DNA of 64,000 bases from Magnolia sinica. Its lineage: Eukaryota; Streptophyta; Magnoliopsida; Magnoliales; Magnoliaceae. The notes beneath the pieces are model-generated. The model saw only the letters and a program-made list of their open reading frames with translations, made no database searches and was not told the DNA's origin. Positions within the stretch are counted from its first letter, which is position 1; every line of letters starts with the position of its first letter. Location of the stretch: the NCBI RefSeq assembly GCF_029962835.1, contig NC_080591.1:38943501-39007500 (forward strand), read 5' to 3'. Below are positions 12,701 through 27,816 of the stretch, in pieces. A program made the translations under genes and the position numbers.

Positions 12701-15700
12701 GCATAAAATTCTTTGTCATACGTGCAATACTTTTGTTTTGCCTCATTCAATTTCTCACTGAAATAGGTAGCTGGATGACCCTCTTGGCTTAGTACTCGTA
12801 TACCTACGCCTGAAGCATCACACGTACTCCAAAGACTTTAGAAAAATCTGGAAGACGCATATCGGATGCCTCTATCATCTTGCCCTTAATATCTTTGAAT
12901 GCTTTTGTTGCGGCCTTAGACCATATGAACTCCCCATTCGTAATGCAATCAGTAATGAGAGCTATAATAGTGTTAAATCCTTGAATGAACTGACGATAAA
13001 ATGTGGCTAAGCCCTGAAAGCTTTTCACATCATGTATGTTCCGCGGTTTAAGCCAGTCAACTATGGCCTTGACTTTTTCTGGATCTGCTCGTATCCCTAT
13101 AAACGACACTATGAACCCTAAGAAGACAACCGTATTAGACATGAACGAACATTTCTTAAGGTTTGCACATAACCTCTCCGCCCTAAGGACACTACAGACC
13201 TGCCTCAAGTGGTCGAGATGCAGCTCTTTAGTGGTATTATATATGAGTATGTCATCAAAATAAACCACTAAGAACTTTCCCATGAAGGGTCCCAAAACCT
13301 GGGTCATCACATGCATAAAAGTACTGGGTGCATTAGTCAAACTAAATGGCATGACCAACTACTCGTACAACCCATCTTTCATCTTGAAGGCTGTCTTCCA
13401 CTCATCTCCTGGGCGTATGCGTATCTGGTGATACCCGCTCTTGAGGTTTATCTTGGAAAAAATGGTGGACCTAGCCATCATGTCTAACATATCATCAAGC
13501 CTTGGTATCAGAAATCGATACTTGATCACGATCTTATTAATGGCCCTCTGTCCACACACATCTGCCACGTACCATCTTTTTTAGGCATTACTAGCGTTGG
13601 TACGGCACACAGACTCATGCTCTCACGGATGAAACCCTTTTGCAGGGGCTCATTTTACCTGCCTATGCAACTCTGCATGCTCTGCAGGGTTCATCCTGTA
13701 ATGAGGAAGGTTCGGTAAAGTAGACTCTAGGATGAGATCAATGACATGCTGGATGTCCCGCATAAGTGGAAGCTCATCCAGTAAATCCTCAAAGAATGCA
13801 TCATTGTACTCCTTTAGAATCGGAGTCACCTTAGGGGGTAACTCTACATGAACCGCGGGTGTAACTTCTCTAGCCATTAGGGCGTACACCGTCGAATCAT
13901 CCCCAGTCTCTTTCTTAAACTCTTTTGCATTAATGATACGTGGAGACTTCGGATTGGATTTCCTCTCGTCTTTCCTTGACTGACTCGTTTTCACATCCCT
14001 AGCCTTGTCCATGGGACTCTTGGGTGGCAACGGATTAATCTTGATTTTCTCGCCATTGTAACATCTCTATCATATAACCACGGCCTCCCGAGAATGATGT
14101 AACCTACATCTATTGGTAAAACATCACACCACAATATATCTTTATATGAACTGATTTGGATGGGGACTAAACACTACTAGCACACAGGCATAGAAACCTT
14201 GTAGGGTTGAGGGTGTGGGACAGGCTTCAAACCCAAACGAGTGACTGTGCTAGCTGAGACTGCGTTGGTGCAACTACCACTATCCACGATAACTTTGCAA
14301 TTTTTGTCACCGCTCTTGATAAGTGTGTAGAAAATTGTGCCTCTGCGCCAATCATCACTCTCCTTAGCCTACGCTAAAACACATCTAACTATGACTAGTG
14401 GTGCAACCTTTGGTTCTTCTTCTTCATAATCACTAGCACCTATCTCTTGGTGATATTCCTCAACTTTATAATCATCCATGTCATCCGCATTTTCATTTGA
14501 CTCGTCTATGGCTAAGGCTTTCCTGTGAGTCTTTGCCGTGCACTGGTATACAAATGACATGTACTTCCGCACTCATAACATCTCAAGTGACTATCACTGC
14601 CGGGATTGGCACCAAGGACACCTTTGGCGACGTAATTTGCAACCGACATAGATCCTTGGCGTAATGCTTGCCATTGATCTAGGAGCTTTTGATGGTAAGA
14701 GAGGAAAATATTTTTCCTTCAATAACTCCATCTCTATCCAATGCGCGACCTGGACACCTATTGATCTCTCGATCCTATGCTCTGTATTTGTCCAAAACAA
14801 TTTAGCTTGAACCACAAGTTTGATCTTTGCAAATCACATTTGTTGGTTCTCAGACATCTCATACCATTCGAAATAATGGTCCATGCCTGCTAACCAATTA
14901 AGGAATGCTTCTGGGTGAAGATGCCCATCAAAACTAGGAGCATCTACGTTAACACTCTTTAAGATCCTCTCATCGGCATCATAACGGTCTTGATACTCAA
15001 TTGCGGGCTGTGGATTTTGCGCCCCTCCACGACCAACCCCTTGGCCACATGCTCCACGACCTCTACCACGATTTCCTACTCGTTCCTCAATTACTTCCCC
15101 TATGTGAGATTGTTCATCCCCTCCAATGTTAGAGATTTCTCTTAGGGACGCTTAAATCTGATTCATATGGGTATTCATGTTCTTAGATTGTACCTCAATG
15201 GCGGCTAAACGTTGGTTGATCATGTTCATCATCTTAGTCAACTGCTCCATGTTAAAGATCGGGTGTAGACCAAACCCTCTACCAGTCCGAGTGGGCATAC
15301 ACTATGACTTAACTTAGGTTTCCTAAAACACGACCCTAGGAGACTCTTTTGACATAAGACTATGGACACTGATGATCCTAACATTTAAAATGATGCAAAT
15401 GTGGAAAATTTCAGATCTAGACTTTTAGCATGATGCAAATCTGAAAATTTTAGATCTAGACTCTGTATGCTATGCATGAAATCCTAGAAAAAAAAAATCT
15501 AGACTCTTGATAACTCAATCTAAGACGATCCAATGCAAGATCCTAGGCTTTGATACCAAAAATTGGTGTAGGATAGCCTAATCCAACCTTAAATGAATGT
15601 GGTATTTGAAAGGGGCAGATTTATGCAATCTTTAACAACAAATAAAAAAATCAGCCTTATACATCATCAACACAAGAAGGAAATAAGGTGAATGCTGTTC

Positions 15701-18700
15701 ATGGCCATCCATCACAAACATGTAGTATTCAACTTTAAAATCAGAATTTAGTCGAATCTAGCAAAAGATAGGACTTTCGTCTTGCAATAGGTCCGTCTAA
15801 CGATCCAAGTGGATTTTTTAATCCAGAAAATAGGAATTTTCTGGAATAGGAAATCTGGAAAATTCAGAAAAAATTGATGGTTCTTCAAATCTAAGGCCTA
15901 GGATGATGAGATTTGAAGAAGGTCAAAATATGTAAATGTGAGGATGAAAATCTTCCAAGATCTAATGATATAGATAAAAAAAGAAACATGATCGGCTTCT
16001 AGATCTAAAGATTTTAAAAGAAAATGAAAAAAATATGTATAACGAAAAGTGTACCTTGAGAAAAGAAAGGAGAGAGAAGTAGATGAGAAATCACTTCCCT
16101 GAGCCTCACACCCTCTTCCAATCACTGAAAGTCGAAGACGAAATCGTTAGAAGCAAAAGCTTTTTTTTTTTTTTTCATGAACATAACATAGTATGCCTTA
16201 GGTTTAGGGTAAAACACCCTTATAAATTCGTAATTACATGACATGACTAAAATATCCCTACTAAAAAAGTTTCTTAAAAAAGAAAATTTGCACAAAAATT
16301 GTGTGCACACTGTCTCAAAACTCAAATAAATCAAATGTTTATAAACTAAATTCAAATCCAAGATGCCCGATGGGCCTTGATGATAGCATCGTGAAGGTGG
16401 GCCGTGACGATCCAACGGTTCGATCACACTATCCTCGCGATCCAACGGTCCAAATGTCTTCTTTAAGCAACTTACACATGTCATGAACACATGTGTAAGG
16501 TCTTCAACCTCTAGAGACTCGATCCGTACCCGTCATCTAACCACATTGACACGGGTAACACACGCCTCCTGCGTTGATATACTTTGAATGGCCTGGTGTC
16601 CGCATCAAACCACTCCCTTGTTGTTGCAGTCAGTGTTTCAAATAGCGCTCGTAGCGTAAGCCACAGTGTAGTCGTAGTGCTATGTAGCATACGCTACAAC
16701 CCCTGTAGTTCACGCTATAGGGGTTGTAGTGTACACTACAACTATGTAGAGTGTAGCGTTCGTAGCGTATGATACATTTTTTTTTTTATAAATTTTAAAT
16801 TTGAAGTTTAGTTTGTTAAAAATTGTGTAAAACTCACATTATAAAAAAACTTAGAATGTAAAGTTAAAACTTAAAACCAAACATTTCTTTGTTTACTTTC
16901 ACTTAAAATGGTGGTGATCCTTTGTTAAAGTTGGTCACTAAAGAACCTTTAAAATTAAAAGGAAAAAGGGTTTTTGAAAACCCCTCTTTGTATAGATGAC
17001 ATGAGTATTGTACTTAATAACCTTAAAGTGGTTTGCTTAGAAAGTTGTTGGTGTGATAATTATTTGATTTGGTTTATGACTTTATATACATGGATTGACT
17101 TTTAATAAATGATAATTAATAACATGTTTGAACATGCTTATACTTGAAAAAATGAACAATCTTTTAGCCATTTTTATTTTTGCTTTTTTTTCTTCTTCTT
17201 CTTCTTCTTTTCCCTTACTATTTATCGTATTTTTAAATTTAAAAATAGATGTATCGTGTAGCTTATGCTACATGCTATAGAAGGTTGAACACCACGCAAC
17301 ACATTACCGCTATTTAAAACACTGGTCACAGTACATGGGCAACGGCCTATCGAGGTCTTGGGACAATCATTCTTGGAGAGAGTAATATTGCATGGTGAAA
17401 TAATCTAGAACCTTGCCTACGTATGCCCCCTGGGAGTCCTAGGGCGCGCAAAGCTTTGTTTGGATGGAGCTTGATTCTTAGGATATAAGATCTCTCCCAA
17501 ATCCTTTATGTCCAAGGTGGTGGAAATAGCCAAACCTTAGCTTACGTTGTCAATCCATTGTTGTGCCCAATTAAGAGAATGTCGTCCATGTAAAAAACAA
17601 AAAAGCACAGCTTCGCTTCTGTTGATTTGAGATGAAAAAATGATTGTAACCCAGAAACATCAAATTCATGGTTGAGGAGAGTAACTATAGCATGTTCTTT
17701 CATTGATAAAGAAATGGTGACTTTTATTTTATGGTTATAAGCTTGGTTCGAACTGGAGACCTTAATGTTGAAAGCCACCTCGTTCACCATTGAGTTGATT
17801 ACTTAAAGCATTTGGAGAATATCTGGATTCTTCTAAAGAATAATGCTAAATTCTTCTATTAAAAAAATATGATTCACAATAACATCATTTTTCTATAGTG
17901 TTCTAAAAGAACAATGTCGTGCTCACATCTGGTGGGCAACACAATGATCTGGGTAGTTGCTAGGGGTCTTTAATATCCTAGTTTTTCACAGGCATTCAAA
18001 ACGGCCCATGAAATCACAAGATCAGAACAATACACTTTAGAAAACAGAGAAATCGAGATGATCTTCTCTGCTAGAACTAGGTATGTCCCTCCAATTTGGC
18101 TATTACGAAAGATTGCCGTTGGTCTAAGGGCTTCCTAGAGGGAGACAATGCCTTTTGGTGCGAAGAGATGGAATTAGGGTAAGGGGGACGAAATATACAC
18201 ATGGTATACAAAAATGCTTATGTAACAGCTGTTACATAACGGTAACAGCCATAACCGTTACACGTTATGGGGCTGAAATGGCCGTAACGGCCGTTACAGG
18301 AAAATCTGCCTGTAACAGTTCTGAAATGGTTTTATTTCAAAAAAATAAAAAAATGCTGTAACGGTTGTTATGGCTCGTGTTGTAACGGTAATGGCAGTGG
18401 CCGTTACGGCCACTGTTATTGTTATGGAACACCTTGAATATACAGTTAATGCAAAGTATAATAAAAATATGATTAAAGATAGGTTAGTATATATAAAGAC
18501 CTTTCAGTACCCCAAAAAAGTTTTCAACCTTTCGGTAAAGAAAGGTACTAAAAAACATTTAAATCTTTCATTAAAGAAAGGTCGGAGAAACGTTTTTTTT
18601 TTTTTTTTAATAATTTTTTAAAAAATAGAAGTCAGGGATAAACTTGTCATTTCACTCGTCCTTGTAGCCTGATAGATGTTTTGGGAACAATGAATCCTAA

Positions 18701-21700
18701 AATCCCTAATTTTGAGAAGTTTTCAGGTAAAACTAGAAATGCTTCCAAAGTTTAAGAAATGCCTCTTACACACATCAGAAAAAGGAATTAGAATTCATCC
18801 CTTTTTTCAATTAAGGCACCAGCCCTCTCTTAAAAAAAAACCTCAACTTTCCCTTTTCTTCTCTTTGTATTGCCTTGTCTCTCAGTGGTTGAATCCACTT
18901 TGATCAAATTGGTGTTTGCTAATATGCCAATTTATGTTATGTTGTCAGGGTGTATTTGTTTGTGTGATACATCTGAATTCTGTGGAATCTTTCCTTGCCA
19001 CCGCAAGCTACTGCAAAAAGTAGAGACTGCAATGTAAATTTCCAAGCTTACCCACAAAAAAGCTTGGGTAATGATGTTACCCAAAAAAGGCATTAAATCA
19101 ATTTCCAAGGCAGTGACTAATGGGTTGGAGAGGATACGAAGGGAATCCCTTTGGGGCATGTTTTGAAATACGTTAGAAATCAGATTGATTTCCGTGGAAT
19201 CCTACTTTGCCTCCGTTTGCCCAAAAAAATAAAAATAAAATGTGGAATATAATTCACATTTCCAAGCTCATGTGCAAAAAGTGTGAATAGTGATGTTGGT
19301 CAAAAAAGGCATTAAATTGATTTTTCGGGTGCCGTAAGGTGGCAGGTGACCCCTTTTTGCCCTTTTTCTGGTAAAGATGGTTGACTGTTTGACCATTGAC
19401 ACTTTTAAATTCCATGTGAACTTATGGAAAACCACCAAATTGCAACTTTCCTCCTGGAATAAACTCCTTTCCATTCCCTATGGATTCTATGTTCATTTTC
19501 AATATCCACGTTTTGGATTCAACGTAAAAAAACATGGCCTCAGACAGGAATGGAAGAAGCATGCAAAGTCCACCTCATGGAATGGGGAGAGGTGGGTAGA
19601 AAATTGCTGAAAGCTCTTGCTCTGGAAAATGGTTTGGAGATGTACCCCTCAGCCCTTGTCTTAATACAGGGTGTCAGGCTAATGGAAAGTGGTGTTCAGG
19701 GTGGAAAAAACACTTCAATGAGGGGTTGCCTTTTGCATCTTGGATTGGTTGCGAATGATCTTTTGGGAGGATAGGGGGTGTGGCGATGGACCTCCAAGCC
19801 AACACTTTCTCTATTACATAGGGTTGGTGTTAACTTTGGGAGAAAGAGAATTAAAAGTGGGATCTTTGGAGAAGCAGTTGGTGGAAGGTGGCCCCAGTTA
19901 CGTCCATTTAGTTTTATCATGGTCCCCCAGTTTTTGGGTGGCTAGTTGGGAAGGATACAATTTTAACAGTAAATCATCCATGGAGCAGACATGATTGTCA
20001 CAAATAACTGCACCATTTGTTTGCAGTATGCATGGTATGTGGATAATTTGTTGATGCATTATCATTGCCGATGGTTGTGTTGTGGATGTTCTTTCATATT
20101 GTTTGGCTTAGCTGTTGCTTGGGATGATTGTGGCCTTTCTTTAAGTATGGAATTGGGGAGACATTGCATGAGGAGATGGGCTTTGTGGAGATTAGCTTCT
20201 TTTTGGGACTATGGACAACATAACAGGACATTTAGTAACAAACGAGTTGTCCAATGAGGCATTTCAAAAGGTTCGAAGAGAAGTGGTTGCTTTGGCTGCA
20301 TGCTTAAGAGCCTTTGCCAGGTGGCAGTAAATAAGATTTTGAAAGAAACTGGGGAGCTAACTCAAGACTTTAGGGGGTTGTTGACTTCTCATCATCTCCC
20401 CCTTTGAGTCATTGCTATTGTGTGGTGTTTTGTTGTATTTTGCTTCTTTTTGGTTATATATATATATATATATATATATTGTAAATAAGTTTGAAACTAG
20501 ATTCAAAGCAGTCAAGGTATGATTTTTTTGTTTGTTAAACTAGATCCAAATGATTAGAAAAATGGTTACTGCCAGTGCATCCAAATTAAGGCAATGCTGG
20601 TCTTTCATCCCAAGATAATTTTTTATTTTTTATTTTTCCAATTCTGTTCTTCAGTTAAAAGGAAGTTGAATTCAGTTGCCGCACCTATTAGTTGTTTTTG
20701 TGCTTAGTCCCTCAAATTCCTTGGTGCTTCTTGTTCTTTTAACATGCTCTTGATAATTTCAGGTTATAAGTACATGGGGTGTTCGGAACAATATCGACTT
20801 CCTCTCTCTATCTTTCACGCGACATGCAGAAGATGTTCGCCATGTGAGTGCATGGTTATGTGGTGATGGTTATTGTTAATTTTATTCTCTGGATATTTAC
20901 CTTTGTCAAAGTCCTTTTCATTGTTCATATCCACTCTGTTTAGTAGGTTATGACATTGAAGATCCAATGATGACCTTCTCCCTTTTTAGCTTTTGTATTT
21001 TATTCAATTCTTGGCATCCTATTGCTGTAATGCAGGCTCGAGAGTTTCTTTCCAAGTTGGGTGACCTTAGTCAAACTCAGATTTTTGCAAAGATTGAAAA
21101 CATTGAGGTGAGCTAAATGGTTTCTTGCTTGAAAATATCCATTTTATTTTGATGTAAGTGATTAACTATCTCAAGAAGAAGATTTGTTTCGTAAGACTGT
21201 CATTTGCAAATTTCCCATTTTTTGTGCTGTAGGGATTAACTCATTTTGATGAGATTCTACAAGAAGCTGATGGCATAATCCTTTCTCGCGGAAATCTGGG
21301 GATAGATCTCCCACCAGAGAAGGTCAGGGTCCTGATATTACATAATAAGCATCTAACATAATTAAATTTCTCGTGCCTCAATGGATTTTGTTTCCTTTAA
21401 GGTTGGCCAGATGTTTTTAGTGTTGCGTAATGGGTTATGGAACTAAGGGCATGTTTGGATTGCACTGGAAATGGAAAGGCCCAAAAAAGATGATTATTTC
21501 CATGAGTGCTATTTCCCCTTGGATTCCAATATTGGAGGTTTTGTTTGGATGGCAACTGAAAATTTCCTATTTGTCAGACAATTGTCACGTAGTTTATTAT
21601 GTTACTACAGAAAAGTTCAATGATTGCTATGTGGAATCCTTTCTTTTTGTTGTACAAACATCCCGATGTGTAACATCAATGGAAAACCTTCCCCAATTCC

Positions 21701-24700
21701 TTTAGTTTCCTTGGGTTTCATGTATCCAAACATGCCCTAAGAATGTGAGGTTACATTGTGTGCCATATTGGTTTCAAGTTTCATTGTAGTCAGCATGGCC
21801 TACTGGCATTAGCTATCTGCTTATTGGTATGCATTGTTGGTAATGTTGCTTGTCTGACGTGCACTTTGTCACATCTTGTGTGAATTGTTAGTAACTTGCT
21901 ACTATACATCTCAACCATAAGATGAAAAACTGAGGTATTCTATGATGCTCGCCTTAGCACAACTGTGTACGTGTTGGTGCTTTTGCTTGTGCGAGCATAC
22001 CAGTGGGGCATTTTTATCAAATTATCTGGTGTCAATTAAATTGAAAACACAGACAATGTATATACACATTCCTTTTTTTTTTTTTTTTTGTCTTAGCATT
22101 CATCAATATGGAACTATTTACTGGTTACTGCCTTCTGAGATTTTGAGTTCAAAAGATTAGATGAGGTATTGTGCTGAGGAAAAGGTCAATGCTGGTGATT
22201 GCCTAAACAAGTTGTGAGTTGTGAAGTACTAGTGAATAAGAATATGAAAGTTAATAATAATAGTTCTCTTTGTATTGTCATGCACTTTATTGTTATTATT
22301 ATTACTACTTTTTGAAAGTCTCATTGTTCTTTGTAATTGGCAGCCGCCAGTATCTCTGTATTAACTGCTGATAAAAAAGTAAATCTGTATTAACAGAGTC
22401 CATACAGACCCCCCTACTAATCCACCATGATTTTTGCAGGTGTTTTTGTTTCAGAAGGCTGCTGTTTACAAGTGTAACATGGCCGGAAAGCCTGCAGTGG
22501 TTACTCGCGTTGTGGATAGCATGACTGATAACCTGAGACCAACTCGTGCAGAGGCAACTGATGTAGCCAATGCTGTTTTAGATGGTATTTTTGGTTGCTG
22601 GGAATTTTTCTTGTATTAATAGATGCTGTCATTAAATTTCAATTACTCTTGGATTAACCAATTTCATGACTTCAAAGTTCCCAATTCCTCCATGCTCCAA
22701 ATTGCTATTTGAAAATGCTCATTGGAGTATATTTGGCTGCAAATATTCTTAGTCGTTTTTTCACTGGGTGCAGGATCTGATGCAATTCTTTTAGGCGCAG
22801 AGACTCTTCGGGGATTGTACCCTGTTGAGACTATCTCAATTGTTGGTAAAATTTGTTCAGAGGTAAGTTTCTTAACAGCATCCAATAATAAAATTGTCTT
22901 GATAAAGTGAATTTCATTTTCACGGCAAAAGAAACTTGTGCATTCTAATGTATCCTGATACCAGAACTTCTGATTGTGCTGCCTGCTAGCATATTCTGAA
23001 ATGTTCAAGCATACATGATTTCCAGAAGAAAAGATTTCCATCGCTTCTGTGTCTTTTGCTAGATTCTATTACGTGTTTTTAATTTCTCTGTAACATTGCT
23101 ATGTTCTGGTTTTTCTCTGTAACATTGCTATGCTATATGTTTGATGATCATACACAGTTTGTCAGCCTTTTCTTTTCCTGAACCAACTTGCTTAGTTTGA
23201 AAATCATGAATTAGACAAGTCAAATTGGTGACTGGGGTGAGTCATGCAGTCAAATGTGATGTAGGGTGGATATGAGAGAAGAAAAAGAAGAGTAGAACAC
23301 ATATTTGCATACACCATACAATTAAGGGCCTGTTTGTTTCGCCAATTACCCTGAATGTGTGATGGCCAAAAGGGTGTTTTTTTAAGAGCCACCTCTTTGG
23401 TTGCTGAATTGGTGATGGCCTCCTTTTAGTTGAGGCTCGTAGCGGTGGGCCGGTTTTTGTGGCCCTTTGCCTGTGTTTTTTGTTTTTGCCCTTTTAGTCT
23501 TTGTATTCTTTCGGCTTTGTTGCTTATCAATAATTGTCATCCTTCATAAAAAGGAACAAAAATTCATTACGATTTTACTATTGCCAAACCAAACACCAGA
23601 ATTGTTGGTCAAATGTAGATGTATTTAGGAGATAGGTAAAGGAATTTGTAGTAAGTGCACTTTTTCATGGTATTACCATAGAAATTTGCCATCCGAATAG
23701 CACTATCAGTTTATTTTGGTGATGATTCGCCGTTGAAGTAATGTAAAAACGTCATCATTATGATTTTACCGTGGATAAACCAAACATAGGAATCGGTAGT
23801 CAAATGCAGCCATTGTCAGGAGACAGGTAAAGTAATTTGTAATCATTGCCAATTTCCTTTACATTACTGTGGTAATTGGTGAAACAAATAGGCCCTAAAA
23901 GAGTTTTAGGGCTCTGTCCCTCTGTAATATAATATTTCTCCCTTAAATCCCCTTTTATTTCATCACTTCAGATTGTGCAGTGTGTGCACTCTCCCACACG
24001 CTGGATATTTCTAGTGGAAGTGTAAAAAAGAGGACGTTGGATATATGTAAAACTCTCTTCTTCTAAATTAGATGAATCTGTTGAGTGAGGGTACATGTGG
24101 CACGGGCTACTTTTTTTTTGTGTTAAAGTCAATGAGGCAACTGCAGAAAACTGGATTTTAACTTCTCATTGCGTTTTAGATTCTTTTCTCATATATTTGA
24201 AATGTGCATCTTCATATTTAGGATCTTAGATTATGATGTTATTTCTTCCCATAATGCCAATCAAAGGAAAAAAAATAAAAATCCTTGAATATGTTTTATG
24301 TAATTGTGTATGTTGTTTGCCTTTGCATGTTCTAATTATCTGTAAACATACCATGAGAATCTTTTAATCTTATAATAATCTCTAAATATGTCTACCAAAA
24401 TAAATCCTTTAATATTATAACAATATATAAAGACATCCAGTGTATTGGGTTTCCCATGGTCAGTGTTTGATACCTTGCGCTTCTGCCTGCCACCAGCAAA
24501 CACACTCATAGCCAAATCTCAGCCTATAGTGGTTAGGACTCAATGTTATATGAATTTGTAAAGCACTGTGGAAACCGAAATGTCACCATGATACAACAAG
24601 CTTCTTCTTTTTTTATTTTTTTTTACTTGTGTCCGTCTTGTTGATCTGTACTTAATATCTGTAATTTCTTCAGCTACGCCGTCTTGTCGATCTGTACTTA

Positions 24701-27700
24701 ATATTGTTTGTTTGTCTATTATTTAAAATGCTCGTATGCAGGCAGAAAAGGTTTTCAACCAGGACTTGTACTTCAAGAAGACGGTGAAATATGTTGGAGA
24801 GCCGATGACTCACTTGGAGTCTATTGCTTCTTCTGCGGTATTGTTTGTTCTCCAGATTTTTACTCTTTGCACCTGTTTGCTCATATCAATAGTTATTTTT
24901 CCTGTCCTTTCAAAATGGTTCTATTGAGGATTATCCATGTAACCACAATGTCCCCACTTTCTGTGACGTGCTCTTTGTAAGTTTATATTTGCTATTTTTA
25001 TCTAGGTACGTGCAGCAATCAAGGTGAAGGCTTCTGTTATCATTGTCTTCACTTCGTCTGGAAGGGCTGCAAGGTATTGTCTTGCTGTTTATCCAATACA
25101 AACGAAAACATGAATACATTCTTGGTGCAACCCTGTTATTGAGTCAATGAGATCTCGACATTTGAATCGCACAGAAATGGACAAGAGTACACCCACAAGA
25201 ATATTAGAGTAGAGAGGGAGAGAACTTTATTAATGTCAACTTCTTCTCTTACAGTAATTAAGAAAAACTCACACAAATTTAGAATGACTACTTCCTATAT
25301 CACCCTCCCATTTATAGATTCATAAAGTGATTCTGTAGTGAGAATCCCCCTAATTAAGAGATTGATCTCAAGTCAATCATAGTTGACTTCAAATCAATTT
25401 AATCTAACTAAGATGTTAAAAGCCTAATGATATTAAAAGCATCTATAGAAAGTAATCCTAATTATATCTCTAAATCAGCCCCATATCTTCCCCTCATATA
25501 TTCAATCACATCTTTAAATTAGGCTCCATATCTTCCAAAAATTGTAAATTGCAATCTGGATTTAGGCCTCCAAATCTATAAATAAACTGTCCAAAAATCA
25601 GCACATGTTGGGCTTGCCTAAGTCATTGACATCAATTCTCCTTAGTTTTGAAAGTACTCGTCCTTGAGTTGCAAACAAATCTAACCTTTGGACTTGTACT
25701 ACTACGACGAATCTTCTTCTTCTCCGATGAAAGCTGGTGGTGCAACGCTAAGCATCGACTCAACACCACCTTTATTGGAGTCCGTTGTAGATGATTTCTC
25801 TTTCGCTTGTGCTTTTGTGGGTGCCAACTTGTTTGTTGTAACTTTAAAGTTATTTGTGAATATTGAAATATGTCCCGTTTTTCATGTCACGATCATCTTT
25901 TGCAAAGGTACTTTAATTTGAGTGTTGAGACTTATTTGCATGTCTATCAATGTAACTGCACTATTAGTGGATCTATCAATTGATCTATTGGTGAATTCGA
26001 GCGTATGTCCAACGTTAATGGATCGATCACATCAAATGTTAACTTTTCCTTTGACTCCATGGATCTATTCGTCGTTTCTAGAATTTCTACTTCAATTTTG
26101 GGTTCTCTATCACTATCTAACTATCAAATGGTTCGATCATTGGTACCCCTATGTGTTTGCTTGCTCCAACTTCGGCCTCTAGTTTCCTCTACGGCGGAGC
26201 TCCCCCACTTAATTAGTGAGATTGCCTACTACATGCGTGAGTTGATCTACCTACTCTGTGAGTGCATGGATCAATTAGACTACCTGTACAAACTCTTCTT
26301 GTGTCACCCCTTTTGAAGCCAATAGGAGATGTAGAGTCGTAGTTCTGCCGTAAAGGCCGTTACGAGGTCGTAAAGGCCGTTACGTAAAGGTAATAGTGGC
26401 AACCGTTACATATTACGGGGCCGTAACAGCCGTTATGGAAAAAAAATGACCCGTAATTGCTGTTAATGGGACGTTACATCCCCTATAAAGGCCATAATAG
26501 CCCCGTAATGGTTTATTACGGGACACATAGGTTTTTCATACTTGTTAATCAACATTACAGGGCAAATACAAGTTTTTTGGGGGTTTTTTCAATAAATAAA
26601 AAAATAAAAAAAGAGAGACCGTAATGGCCGTTACGTGGCTGTAATAGCTGTTATGCCCTGTATCGTAAAGGTAATGGTGGTGGCCGTTACGACCACTGTT
26701 ACCATTACGGAACACTAGTTTCCCAATGGTCACCCACTCTAATATCAAAATGGTGCAATCCAGTTATTGAGTCAATGAGATCTCGGCGCCTGAATCGTAA
26801 AAAAAAGGACAATAGTATACCAACAAGAATATTAGAGTAGAGGGGGAGAACTTTTGATATCAACTTCTTCTCTTAAAATACTCGAGAAAAACGCACACTC
26901 AAGAAAAATTTAGAATGACTACTTCCTAGTTCCTACACCACCCTTCATTTTTGTAGACTCAAAAGTGAATCTCTAATGAGAATCCCTCAAATTAAGAGAT
27001 TGATGTCAAGTCAATCATAATTGACTTCAAATCAATTTAATCTACCTAAGATGGTAAAAGCCTAATAATAGTAAAAGCAACTATAAAAAATAATCCTAAT
27101 TATATCTCTAAATCAGCCCCATATCTTCAATCACATCTTTAAATCAGGTCCCATATCTTCCAAAAATAGTAAATTACAATATTTGATTTATGCCCCCAAA
27201 TCTATAACTAAATAGTCCAAAAATCAACACATGTTGGGCTGTACGGTGGGCCATGGGTGTATGTCATTGTTAGGCTCTATAGCGGGCCCACATCAATTCT
27301 CTAGAAAATTTTGATGGTGAGCTGTTGGTTGTGCTTATTGCTACTTTACCTGAATTGTGCCTGTGCATTATTAGCCATACATGTGCAAGGTGCCCCTCTA
27401 AAAAATATATATATTTTTATGGATGTAGATTGATTGCAAAGTATAGGCCAACAATGCCTGTTCTCTCAGTTGTCATCCCTCGGCTCAAGACAAATCAACT
27501 CCGGTGGAGTTTCACTGGTGCATTTGAGGTAAGCTCATTACCTTATCCATCAATTTGTTGTCATTTTCAGTTTCGAATGATGCATGAATGAACACAAATC
27601 TCTCCTGGGTTCTGACATTTTTTTACAATTTCTTGAAAATGATTCTATGCAAGAAAAACTTGATCTTCTGTATTTGTCTGGCCTAATTTTCTGTCTTTCA

Positions 27701-27781
27701 TTAATAGATTGTGTGGAACATATCCTTCAAAAAAAATAAAAAAGAAAAAGACAAACCATGCGTGCTTTTTCAACGAATATT

Positions 27782-27816
<35 letters not shown>

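Larger units (their letters stand above)
9921..17526 (-). repeat. 520-base tandem duplication of a copia-like relic, second copy split by three insertions
   Basis: Copy 1 is 9921-10440. Copy 2 starts at 10441 with the same 'taacctttcttta' opening and ends at about 17526 with the same 'aggtggtggaaa' closing. Removing the solo LTR, gypsy element and hAT MITE with their target duplications leaves 514 bases, close to the 520 of copy 1. On the minus strand the part just downstream of the copia motif at 17542-17790 still looks like weak Ty1/copia reverse transcriptase sequence. Both copies are decayed. Confidence 0.75.

Noticed and set aside
25688-26316. Plus-strand frames inside the small LTR element
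   Set aside because: The primer site shows that the element reads on the minus strand, and the frames have no known domain.
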